Positions 1-5,785 of a DNA stretch of 5,809 nucleotides are shown here, piece after piece. Where the stretch lies: contig WRGV01000088.1 of NCBI GenBank assembly GCA_009787035.1, forward strand, positions 1 to 5,809, read 5' to 3'. Each line of letters starts with the position of its first letter. The stretch's first letter is position 1. A program made the translations under genes and the position numbers. Source of the DNA: Propionibacteriaceae bacterium. Lineage in GTDB: Bacteria; Actinomycetota; Actinomycetes; Propionibacteriales; Propionibacteriaceae. The notes under the pieces were generated by a model. That model was not told the DNA's origin, did not search any database, and worked only from the letters and a program-made list of their open reading frames with translations.

Positions 1-1246
1 CCAGCCGCGCGGCCTCGGCCAGCCGCCGCTCCAGCGTCGGCACGCGGCGCAACTCGCCGGCCAGGCCGATCTCGCCGAGCGCGAGCACGCGCGTCGGGAA
101 GTTGCGGTCCACCAGGGCAGATGCCACCGACACCGCGATCGCTAGGTCGGCGCTGGGATCGCCCACGCGCGCCCCGCCGACCGTGGACGCATACACGTCA
201 CACCTCCCCAGCGGCAGCTTGGCCTTGCGTTGCAGCACGGCCAGGATCATCGCCAGCCGCGCCCCGTCCACCCCGTTGACCACGCGCCGGGTCGGCGTCT
301 CGGGGGCCACCGGCACGACCAGCGCCTGCACCTCGGCCATCAGCGGACGGCGTCCCTCGATCGTCACGGTCACGGCCGTGCCGGGCACCGGCTCGTCGTG
401 CCGGGTGGTGAACAGCCCGGACGGGTCGGGCACCTCGACGATGCCGCGCTCGCGCATCTCGAAGCAGCCGACCTCGTCGGCCGGTCCGAACCGGTTCTTG
501 ACTCCGCGCACCATCCGGAACCCGCCGTGCCGCTCGCCCTCGAAGCTCAACACGGCATCCACCAGGTGTTCCATGGTGCGGGGCCCGGCGATCGCCCCGT
601 CCTTGGTCACATGCCCCACGATGACGACCGACATGCCGCGTCGCTTGGCCACGCGCACGATCGCCGACGTCACCTCGCGCACCTGGCTCACCCCGCCCGG
701 CGCGCCGTCGCCCGCCCCCGCGCTGATCGTCTGCACCGAATCGAGCACCATCAAGCTGGGACACACCTGCTCGATATGCCCCAGCACCGTCTCCAGGTCG
801 GTCTCGGCCGCCAGGTACAGCTCGTCGGCCAGCCCGCCTGTTCTCTGTGCGCGCAACCGCACCTGCGCGGCCGACTCCTCACCCGAGACGTACAGCGTCC
901 GCCGCCCCTGCCGCGCCCACTGCGCCGCGACTTCGAGCAACAGGGTCGACTTGCCGACGCCCGGCTCACCGGCCAGCAGCACGACCTCGCCGGGCACCAG
1001 CCCGCCGCCGAGCACGCGGTCGAGCTCTCCGATCCCGGTCAGCGTGCGGTCAGCCGCCGCCGGATCGACCTGTCCGATCGGGATCGCCTGGGTCAGCGGC
1101 ACCTTGGCCGTCAGCGCGCCCACGACGACGGGCGCATCCCGCTCCGCGACGCTGCCCCATGCCTGGCAACGGCCGCACCGCCCGACCCAGCGGGTGCTCG
1201 TCCATCCGCACTCGGAACACTGGTACGCATCTGGTTTGACTGCCAT
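1..1246 (-). CDS. radA: DNA repair protein RadA/Sms, 3' end cut by the window edge
   Basis: RadA is a cytoplasmic RecA-like ATPase and DnaB-type helicase that drives branch migration during recombinational repair. Reading the minus strand from ATG at 1246 gives an uninterrupted 415-codon frame running off the left edge. A zinc finger is formed by C10, C13, C24 and C27. The Walker A motif GEPGVGKST is at residues 93-101 and Walker B ends in D169 (LDSVQT). The family-specific KNRFG motif is at 250-254. The Lon-protease-like C-terminal domain follows and is cut at about residue 415; the family is usually about 450-460 residues, so roughly 40 are missing. The start is fixed by the zinc finger beginning nine residues later and by a -10 box six bases upstream, implying a leaderless transcript. 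The gene diverges from the membrane-protein gene at 1327. Identification is secure. Confidence 0.97.
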   Translation of the reverse strand, partial: MAVKPDAYQCSECGWTSTRWVGRCGRCQAWGSVAERDAPVVVGALTAKVPLTQAIPIGQVDPAAADRTLTGIGELDRVLGGGLVPGEVVLLAGEPGVGKSTLLLEVAAQWARQGRRTLYVSGEESAAQVRLRAQRTGGLADELYLAAETDLETVLGHIEQVCPSLMVLDSVQTISAGAGDGAPGGVSQVREVTSAIVRVAKRRGMSVVIVGHVTKDGAIAGPRTMEHLVDAVLSFEGERHGGFRMVRGVKNRFGPADEVGCFEMRERGIVEVPDPSGLFTTRHDEPVPGTAVTVTIEGRRPLMAEVQALVVPVAPETPTRRVVNGVDGARLAMILAVLQRKAKLPLGRCDVYASTVGGARVGDPSADLAIAVSVASALVDRNFPTRVLALGEIGLAGELRRVPTLERRLAEAARL

Positions 1247-1252
1247 ACCTGC

Positions 1253-1258
1253 ACCCTA
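1253..1258 (-). promoter_or_regulatory. -10 box of radA, leaderless
   Basis: On the minus strand TAGGGT is followed by six bases and then the radA ATG, so transcription should begin at or next to the start codon. TAnnnT is the usual sigma-70-type -10 pattern of actinomycetes. No convincing -35 element at 16-18 bases was found. Confidence 0.6.
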
Positions 1259-1315
1259 GACGGCGCCTCCGACAAAATTTCGTGGACGCCCGTCCGCGCT
1301 GGCCCGTGCGCTGCC

Positions 1316-1321
1316 TATGCT
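1316..1321 (+). promoter_or_regulatory. -10 box of the first membrane-protein gene, leaderless
   Basis: TATGCT is followed by five bases (GGGGC) and the ATG at 1327. This spacing puts the transcription start at the ATG and argues against the upstream in-frame GTG at 1282. The same TAnGCT-N5-start layout is found at the two related genes downstream. No clear -35 element is seen. Confidence 0.6.
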
Positions 1322-1326
1322 GGGGC

Positions 1327-2019
1327 ATGCTTACTGAGTCTTCCGCAGCAAAGGCGGCGATGCCGTCCTCCGTCCGCCGCGCCGTGGCGCTGCTCGCCGT
1401 CGCCATCGCTGCCTGTGCGGCATGCGGGTGCGGGCTGCTGTTCGCCCAGGGCGATCCCGCCAATCCCGGCTGCTACGCGTTCCCCGGTTGCTTCGACGGC
1501 GTCCCGGGCTTGTCCGCCGGGGCACAGATGCTGATCGTGGCGTGCGTCCTGGCGCTGGCCCTGGTTGCCGTGGTGCGCGGGCTCCGGTGGGCGCGCGAGG
1601 GGTTCATCCTTGCGGCGCTGGTCGCGCTGGGCTCGTGGAACGCCAGCTGGGATCCCCGTGGCGCACTGTTCGGCCTCGGCGTGGCCCTGTGCTGGCTCGG
1701 CCTGGCCTGGTACGCGCTCACGCTGACGGGGCTGTACGCATCGTCCGGCGAGCCGTGGTTTCACCGCGTGCGGACGGACGCTTCGCCCCCGGTCGCCGCG
1801 AAGGCGGTGTGGGTCGTGCTGTGGGTGATCGTGGGTCTGGTGCTCGCCTTCTGCGGCTTGGTCACGCTCATCGACCTGAGCAGCACCGATGGCACGTTCC
1901 GCGGCCTTTCCGCCCTGCTGGTGACCCGCTACGTGCTCACGCCCGTCGCCGCGTTCGGCACGCTCGCGGTGCCGATCTGGCGCTGGATGCACCCCGCGGG
2001 CCAGCCGTCCGCGGCGTGA
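1327..2019 (+). CDS. six-helix membrane protein of unknown function (paralogue 1)
   Basis: The predicted protein has 230 residues and matches no family I can name. After a short N-terminus with R17 and R18 come hydrophobic segments at about 19-40, 66-83, 92-107, 111-136, 158-182 and 200-220. The first loop (41-65) carries C49 and C55, and more cysteines (C30, C33, C35) lie in the first helix. IAAC at 27-30 resembles a lipobox, but the later helices make a simple lipoprotein unlikely. ATG at 1327 is chosen over in-frame GTG 1282 because the -10 box ends five bases before it and the extra 15 residues look non-coding. It resembles the gene at 2834: an N-terminal xP..V motif in the same register (residues 12-16), a similar helix layout, and an Arg-rich turn followed by Gly and Phe around residues 87-93. 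It is probably transcribed alone and diverges from radA. Confidence 0.85.
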   Translation: MLTESSAAKAAMPSSVRRAVALLAVAIAACAACGCGLLFAQGDPANPGCYAFPGCFDGVPGLSAGAQMLIVACVLALALVAVVRGLRWAREGFILAALVALGSWNASWDPRGALFGLGVALCWLGLAWYALTLTGLYASSGEPWFHRVRTDASPPVAAKAVWVVLWVIVGLVLAFCGLVTLIDLSSTDGTFRGLSALLVTRYVLTPVAAFGTLAVPIWRWMHPAGQPSAA

Positions 2020-2043
2020 CCGGTCGGCCATCTCAAGCATGCG

Positions 2044-2072
2044 TTCGCTGTGAGTTTCCTGTCGGTTAGGCT
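2044..2072 (+). promoter_or_regulatory. promoter relic upstream of the decayed middle paralogue
   Basis: TTCGCT (2044-2049) is separated by 17 bases from TAGGCT (2067-2072), a good actinomycete -10 box. Five bases (GGCGT) then lead to ACG at 2078, where the two intact paralogues have ATG. The -10 looks functional, the -35 is weak, and the start codon appears lost. Confidence 0.5.
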
Positions 2073-2077
2073 GGCGT

Positions 2078-2737
2078 ACGGACACAACATCGGCGGGCGC
2101 TCGGCCCCAGATTCCCCGGAACGTGCTTGCCGCGCAGGTGTTGATCGCCGCCGCCGTGGCCTGTGCCGCACTGTCCGTCGGGTGGCGCTGAATCGATCCG
2201 GGCCGAGCTCTCCTTCCCGGCGCTGGGCGGCCTCACGCGCGCCGTCGCCGGAGCCCGCCACATCCAAAGTGCCCAAGCCGTCGAATTGACCAACCTTGGC
2301 TGAGCTGCGCGCCCAGAGGTCGGACGACCCCCGAAGCCCATAGTTCGGCGCAAGTGGGGTTTCTGGCGATTTCGTCCGGACGGATTCCGTTCGATGCTCT
2401 CGCGTGGATCAATGCGTGACTGGCATGCTGTTCTGGCTCCAATCCCCAGCAGGGCAGGGGCGCGAGGGTAACTGGACATCCGGCAATGGGGCAGGCGCAG
2501 CATACGAGATGTTGTCAGCGATGATCGCTGCCGGCCTGGTGGTCATGGGCTGCCGCAGCATCGTCCGCGATCATCGGCTGAGAGAGCCTGCCGCCGTCGG
2601 ACGGCTTCCGCTTGACCGACTCGCGCGCCGTCGTTGGCGGGTTGTTGGTGTGTTTGGCGGCCGCCGCGTTCACGATCTGCGTGGTGTGTTGGCGGCACAT
2701 GCGGACGCGGCGGGAGGCAGAGGCCGCGGACTCGTAA
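2078..2737 (+). pseudogene. decayed middle copy (paralogue 2) of the six-helix membrane-protein family
   Basis: No intact gene occupies the 814 bases from 2020 to 2833, but both ends of a paralogue are visible and lie in the same frame, 660 bases apart (intact copies are 693 and 711). Reading from ACG at 2078, codons 4-20 align without gaps to the gene at 2834, with 11 of the first 20 residues identical, including IPR and VLAAQ; 2123-2137 matches 2879-2893 at 14 of 15 bases. That frame stops at TGA 2189-2191, and a coding-like stretch continues in another frame to TGA 2301-2303. At the 3' end, 2597-2737 encodes SDGFR, then a hydrophobic helix ending TICVVCWRHM and a basic tail before TAA. This matches the C-terminus of paralogue 1 (TDGTFR, then TLAVPIWRWM), with 44 residues after the shared Asp against 42. 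In-frame stops also occur near 2417, 2522 and 2579. Alternatively the 3' part is a separate 41-residue membrane peptide from TTG 2612. Confidence 0.7.
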
Positions 2738-2780
2738 TGGCCGCGTGGGGCCTGCCGGCGCCAACTGCCGAATCGTGCCG

Positions 2781-2792
2781 GACAGTTCTGTC
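2781..2792. repeat. short inverted repeat upstream of the third paralogue
   Basis: GACAG and CTGTC flank a TT centre, about 30 bases upstream of the -10 box at 2823. It could be an operator or a small hairpin after the decayed copy. The rest of 2738-2822 shows nothing recognisable. Confidence 0.25.
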
Positions 2793-2822
2793 GGTTGGGG
2801 TCGATGCACTCCCGCGGCCGGA

Positions 2823-2828
2823 TAAGCT
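2823..2828 (+). promoter_or_regulatory. -10 box of the third membrane-protein gene, leaderless
   Basis: TAAGCT is followed by five bases (GAGTC) and the ATG at 2834, the same layout as at 1316 and 2067. There is no purine-rich ribosome-binding site, so leaderless translation is expected. No clear -35 element is present. Confidence 0.6.
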
Positions 2829-2833
2829 GAGTC

Positions 2834-3544
2834 ATGGTTGCGACATCACCACAGACTCGGCACAGGATCCCCCGCACGGTGCTCGCCGCGCAGATCATCG
2901 CGGCGCTGACAGTGTTGCTCGTCGGCGGGTTTGGCATCGGGCTGGTCGTGACCCGCGCCATCGACGACTATCGGTTCTTCGGCGTCGTCCTGCTGGTCAC
3001 CGCCGTCATTCTGCTCGCCGGCCTGGTGCTGCTGTGGCTGCGGGTCCCCCGGGCGCGGGGCGTGTTCACGGTCAGCGCCTGGGTGACGATTTTCATCGGT
3101 TGGATGTCGACGGCGTACCTGACGGTAGACGACTATACGGTGCTGCTCTTCCCCGCGTGCACGGTCGTTGTGGTGTGGTACCTCGTGCTGCAAGTCTTGC
3201 TCAACACGCGCGGCGCCGGCCGCCACTTCGGGACGACCGCCCCTGCCGCACCCGCGCGTTCGTTCTTCGGCCGCGCCCGGCAGCTATGGGGCGTGGCGGG
3301 CGTGATCGCCGGCTGCTTCTGCGCGCTTCTCACATTGCTAACGCTGGTGTGCACGGTATTGGCCTGCTGGGCCGTGGTGACTCCGTACGCGGACACCGTC
3401 GGATTCAGCAACTTGATTCTCAACTGGGCGCCGATCCTGCTGTGGCTGCTGGTCGGCATCGTCGTGCCCGCGAGGCGGCGGTGGCGTCGCGCGGTCAGGA
3501 AGTCCCAAGCATGCGAAACGGCCCCGCAGACTGCACAGGCGTAG
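2834..3544 (+). CDS. six-helix membrane protein of unknown function (paralogue 3)
   Basis: The predicted protein has 236 residues and fits no family I recognise. A basic N-terminus (R9, R11, R14) precedes hydrophobic segments at about 16-40, 50-69, 77-96, 103-123, 153-182 and 194-212. Two short Asp-Asp-Tyr motifs (44-46 and 99-101) occupy the first and second predicted outer loops. A Gly/Ala/Pro-rich loop with several Arg residues (124-151) lies on the predicted inner side, and the tail (214-223) is strongly basic, fitting an inside C-terminus. The start is fixed by the leaderless -10 box five bases upstream and by alignment with the decayed copy, whose similarity begins at this codon. The gene converges on the cupin gene with a 23-base gap, and its stop codon lies inside a hairpin. 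Transport, sensing or immunity roles are all possible; nothing visible decides among them. Confidence 0.87.
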   Translation: MVATSPQTRHRIPRTVLAAQIIAALTVLLVGGFGIGLVVTRAIDDYRFFGVVLLVTAVILLAGLVLLWLRVPRARGVFTVSAWVTIFIGWMSTAYLTVDDYTVLLFPACTVVVVWYLVLQVLLNTRGAGRHFGTTAPAAPARSFFGRARQLWGVAGVIAGCFCALLTLLTLVCTVLACWAVVTPYADTVGFSNLILNWAPILLWLLVGIVVPARRRWRRAVRKSQACETAPQTAQA

Positions 3545-3555
3545 TCCACGGGGCC
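3520..3555. terminator. hairpin overlapping the stop of paralogue 3, likely bidirectional
   Basis: GGCCCCG (3520-3526) pairs with CGGGGCC (3549-3555). Inside it, after a CA/CA mismatch, GACT (3529-3532) pairs with AGTC (3543-3546). The gene's stop codon TAG is at 3542-3544, at the edge of the inner stem. There is no T-tract, as is common for terminators in high-GC actinomycetes. Its place between two converging genes suits termination from either side. Confidence 0.5.
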
Positions 3556-3567
3556 GGCGCGTACAGA

Positions 3568-3987
3568 TCAGTGCTCGTTCGGGTCGATCTCGGCATCGTG
3601 CTGGGTCGCATGAAGCGTGCCGTGCACGTGATCCGGCGGGCCGTACAGCGTGTAGAGCTTCAGCTCCACATCGCCGACATTGATGATGTTGTGCCAGGTG
3701 CCGGCCGGGACGAAGATGCCCCAGTCGCCCTCGACCGGCTGCGTGAACGTGACCTCGTGCTCAGTCGGTCCCATCTCGACGCGGCCCCGTCCCTGCTCGA
3801 TGCGCAGGAACTGGTCGTTGTCGGGGTGCACCTCCAGGCCGATGTCACCGCCGACCGGAATGGTCATCACGGTCAGCTGCAGGTTTGTGCCGGTCCACAG
3901 CGTGGACCGGAAGTTCGGGTTGTCGAGCGTGGTCTCTTCAATGTTGAGTGCGTACGGTTGGGGGCCATGATCTTTCAGGTCTGGCAT
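3568..3987 (-). CDS. single-domain cupin protein
   Basis: A 139-residue cytoplasmic protein with a complete cupin beta-barrel signature. The first motif spans about residues 47-68, with E52, H54 and Q59 in the positions usually taken by metal ligands, followed by the conserved E64-x-G66. The second motif spans 87-103 (GIFVPAGTWHN, with P94, G96, H99 and N103). E-x-H replaces the classical H-x-H, so metal binding may differ. The tail, with LYTLYGPPDH and several His residues, resembles a common group of small bacterial cupins. The substrate is unknown; relatives are annotated only by fold. The start is supported by the one textbook ribosome-binding site in this window. It lies downstream of the VOC gene on the same strand, but a 149-base gap with a hairpin suggests its own promoter. 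Confidence 0.93.
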   Translation of the reverse strand: MPDLKDHGPQPYALNIEETTLDNPNFRSTLWTGTNLQLTVMTIPVGGDIGLEVHPDNDQFLRIEQGRGRVEMGPTEHEVTFTQPVEGDWGIFVPAGTWHNIINVGDVELKLYTLYGPPDHVHGTLHATQHDAEIDPNEH

Positions 3988-3992
3988 GATCG

Positions 3993-3998
3993 CTCCTT
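3993..3998 (-). promoter_or_regulatory. Shine-Dalgarno site of the cupin gene
   Basis: AAGGAG on the minus strand lies five bases before the ATG at 3987. It fixes the start and implies a transcript with a 5' leader, unlike the leaderless neighbours. Confidence 0.85.
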
Positions 3999-4070
3999 GT
4001 CAGTGTCGGATTCGCCGCGCAGGTGATGGCAGGGATCAGCATGGGCGGCAACGCGGCTCGGGGTGGAGCG

Positions 4071-4092
4071 GGGGTGGCGGTGCAGCCACCCC
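4071..4092 (-). terminator. perfect GC-rich hairpin after the VOC gene
   Basis: GGGGTGGC (4071-4078) and GCCACCCC (4085-4092) form an eight-base-pair perfect stem with a six-base loop, 44 bases beyond the VOC stop codon and about 80 bases before the cupin start. There is no T-tract. It could terminate the VOC transcript or act as a partial terminator or stabiliser between the two genes. Confidence 0.5.
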
Positions 4093-4136
4093 AATGGTTC
4101 GTCATCGCGGCGTACGCACGCCAGGGGAGGGTGCCG

Positions 4137-4775
4137 CTAGATGCGCACGAGCCCGCGTCCCGGGCAATTGAACGTGACGGCGTCCAGGCCCGGATGCCCC
4201 GCTGGCGAGGCGAAACGCAGGTGCACACCGTCGAAGTCATTGCCGATGGGTTCGCCCAGCCAGTCTTCGACGCGGGTGCGCGAACCGCCGATTTCCAGCT
4301 CGGTCACGTCGATCGTGCCATCCAGCGCCGAGGGCAGCAAGGAGGCTTCGCTCGTCCACTTGATGAAGAACGGCAGTTGGGGGTCGGTCATCAGGCCCGT
4401 GACGCCGAGCTGGCGCCATTCGAGCAGGCGTCCGTCCGGGAACGTGCGCGAGCCGGGGAGTGCCTCGTGGTTGAGCCGGGCTTCGACGGGGGCCATGTCG
4501 TCCACGCTGATGACCCAGGCGAGCCAACCACCGCCCACCTCGGAGCGGGCACGGACGGCCTGTCCGAAGACGGCTTTCTCGGCGACCGGATGGTCGAGAA
4601 CTTCGACAACTTCGAGGTATCGGTCACCTGACAAGGGCAGGATGTTGTTGCGCGTCCCAAATCGGGGATGGACGCCACCGTCACGGAACTTTGCACCCAG
4701 CAAATCCTGCAGCCTGACAACCTCCGCATCGAGCCCTGCGGGGCCTGCGGCGTAGCTGAGATGGTCAAGACGCAT
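4137..4775 (-). CDS. glyoxalase-like VOC superfamily protein
   Basis: The 212-residue protein begins MRLDHLSYAA, with H5 at the position of the first metal ligand of vicinal-oxygen-chelate domains. HPRFGTRN at 36-43 and YLEVVEV at 53-59 (E55 a candidate second ligand) are typical of the Glyoxalase-like domain family (Pfam Glyoxalase_3 type), as is a length of about 200-220 residues. The C-terminal half holds a second, weaker repeat ending in GVHLRFASPAGHPGLDAV. The catalysed reaction cannot be read from sequence; VOC members include lyases, isomerases, dioxygenases and resistance proteins. ATG 4775 is chosen because the conserved L-D-H follows at once. A weak TGAGG lies just upstream. It is divergent from the CPBP gene and upstream of the cupin gene. 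Confidence 0.92.
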   Translation of the reverse strand: MRLDHLSYAAGPAGLDAEVVRLQDLLGAKFRDGGVHPRFGTRNNILPLSGDRYLEVVEVLDHPVAEKAVFGQAVRARSEVGGGWLAWVISVDDMAPVEARLNHEALPGSRTFPDGRLLEWRQLGVTGLMTDPQLPFFIKWTSEASLLPSALDGTIDVTELEIGGSRTRVEDWLGEPIGNDFDGVHLRFASPAGHPGLDAVTFNCPGRGLVRI

Positions 4776-4850
4776 AGCCTCATTGTGGCCTTAAGGGCAC
4801 GTTCCATAAAAATCCGCGTGGACGGGGCTCAACTCCAGATAAAAACGTCC

Positions 4851-4881
4851 CGTAAGTTACGTTTGCGTAGGTTTCACGAAA
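4851..4881. promoter_or_regulatory. two short palindromes in the divergent VOC/CPBP promoter region
   Basis: CGTAAGTTACG (4851-4861) is a perfect 5-1-5 palindrome, and TTTCACGAAA (4872-4881) has four-base inverted arms. The second overlaps the expected -35 region of the CPBP promoter. The surrounding 4776-4897 is more AT-rich than the genes beside it and has two ATAAAAA runs (4806-4812 and 4839-4845). These are candidate operators; no known regulator box is recognised. Confidence 0.3.
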
Positions 4882-4897
4882 GCATTGCCATGTCACC

Positions 4898-4903
4898 TAG
4901 TCT
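4898..4903 (+). promoter_or_regulatory. -10 box of the CPBP protease gene
   Basis: TAGTCT lies six bases before GTG 4910, which would give a leaderless message. The same transcript would also contain GGAGGGG at 4912-4918, nine bases before an in-frame GTG at 4928, so translation from 4928 with a short leader is an alternative. No strong -35 is evident. Confidence 0.6.
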
Positions 4904-4909
4904 GGAGCA

Positions 4910-5785
4910 GTGGAGGGGACATCAGAGGTGATCGACGGGACAAATGTGCGCACGGATGGCGCCTGGGCGCGGGTCAAGCGGTGGGCCGGGACGTCCCCGG
5001 TCGACATTGTCCCGCTGGACGACCGCCACGCGCGGCGCACGCTGGTCGGCGAGACGTTCATCGTGCTGGGGGTGTCGCTCGGCCTGTCGGCGATCTCGTC
5101 GGTGCTGCAGTGGCTCGACGTGATCACCCGGCACGTCCAGGTCAGCACGGTGACGACGGTGATCAACTCGTCCGCCACGCCCGATCGGCCGTGGCTCGAC
5201 CTGTCGTACCAGCTGTACGACGTGATCTACAAGATTGTCCCGGTGCTGCTGGTGCTGTTCCTGCTGGCGCAGGTGCGTCCGTCCGCCCGCTCGCCGTTTG
5301 CGACCATGGGCCTGGACTGCCATCGTCCCGGCTTCGACCTCGGCTGGGCGTTCGCGCTCGCGGCGATCATCGGCATCCCGGGCCTGGGCGTGTACGAGCT
5401 GGCGCTGCACCTGGGCATCAACACGCAGGTGTCGCCGGCCAACCTGGCGAACAACTGGTGGACGATCCCGGTGTACATCCTGTTCGCGTTCGCCAACGGG
5501 GCGCTCGAAGAGATCGTGATGATCGGTTACGTTGTCACCCGCTGGTTGCAGGCCGGTGCGCGCTGGTGGGTGGCCGTGCTGGGCTCGGCGCTGATTCGCG
5601 GGACGTATCACCTATATCAGGGCTGGGGCGGCTTCATCGGCAACGCGGCGATGGGCGCCATTCTCGGGTTCTTTTTCTACAAGACCAAGCGCGTGTGGCC
5701 GTTGGTGATCGCGCATACGATTCTGGACGTCGTCAGTTTCGTCGGTTACGCGCTGCTGAAGAACCACCTCGGCTGGCTGCAGTAA
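4910..5785 (+). CDS. CPBP-family intramembrane metalloprotease
   Basis: A 291-residue multi-pass membrane protein of the CAAX protease / bacteriocin-processing (CPBP, Abi) family, predicted to cleave or act on substrates within the membrane. Hydrophobic segments lie at about 49-66, 102-121, 144-168, 185-209, 219-236, 240-257 and 262-284. Motif 1 is E200-E201 within LEEIVMIGYVVTR, motif 2 is H234 in RGTYHLYQG, and motif 3 is H269 with D273 in HTILD. All expected catalytic Glu and His residues are present. Motif 1 lacks the classical EExxxR arginine and instead reads EExxxxGY, a form I recall as frequent in actinomycete members. The start is GTG 4910 (leaderless) or GTG 4928 (ribosome-binding site GGAGGGG); the six-residue difference does not touch any domain. 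The substrate is unknown. The gene stands alone, divergent from the VOC gene, and ends 24 bases before the window edge. Confidence 0.93.
   Translation: MEGTSEVIDGTNVRTDGAWARVKRWAGTSPVDIVPLDDRHARRTLVGETFIVLGVSLGLSAISSVLQWLDVITRHVQVSTVTTVINSSATPDRPWLDLSYQLYDVIYKIVPVLLVLFLLAQVRPSARSPFATMGLDCHRPGFDLGWAFALAAIIGIPGLGVYELALHLGINTQVSPANLANNWWTIPVYILFAFANGALEEIVMIGYVVTRWLQAGARWWVAVLGSALIRGTYHLYQGWGGFIGNAAMGAILGFFFYKTKRVWPLVIAHTILDVVSFVGYALLKNHLGWLQ

Noticed and set aside
102..1259. Long open frame on the plus strand opposite radA
   Set aside because: It mirrors the intact radA frame; long antisense frames arise readily in high-GC genes, and its Arg/Ser/Thr/Pro-rich product resembles no protein.
1282..1326. 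Upstream GTG start for the first membrane gene
   Set aside because: The added residues would cover the -10 box and look unlike an N-terminus; the ATG at 1327 has the leaderless spacing shared by its paralogues.
1405..1416. Lipobox-like IAAC in paralogue 1
   Set aside because: The segment is a first transmembrane helix rich in Ala and Cys, with five further helices, and the paralogue at 2834 has no cysteine there.
2050..2289. 79-codon frame from GTG 2050
   Set aside because: It overlaps the relic in the wrong frame and gives an Arg/Ser/Pro-rich product; the homology to the neighbouring gene lies in another frame.
2404..4026. 540-codon open frame on the plus strand
   Set aside because: It crosses the relic, the gene at 2834 out of frame and the cupin gene in antisense. 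The product is Arg-rich with no domain, while the genes it covers have clear motifs or helices.
4023..4631. 202-codon plus-strand frame opposite the VOC gene
   Set aside because: It is antisense to a gene with recognisable VOC motifs and has no domain or start signal of its own.
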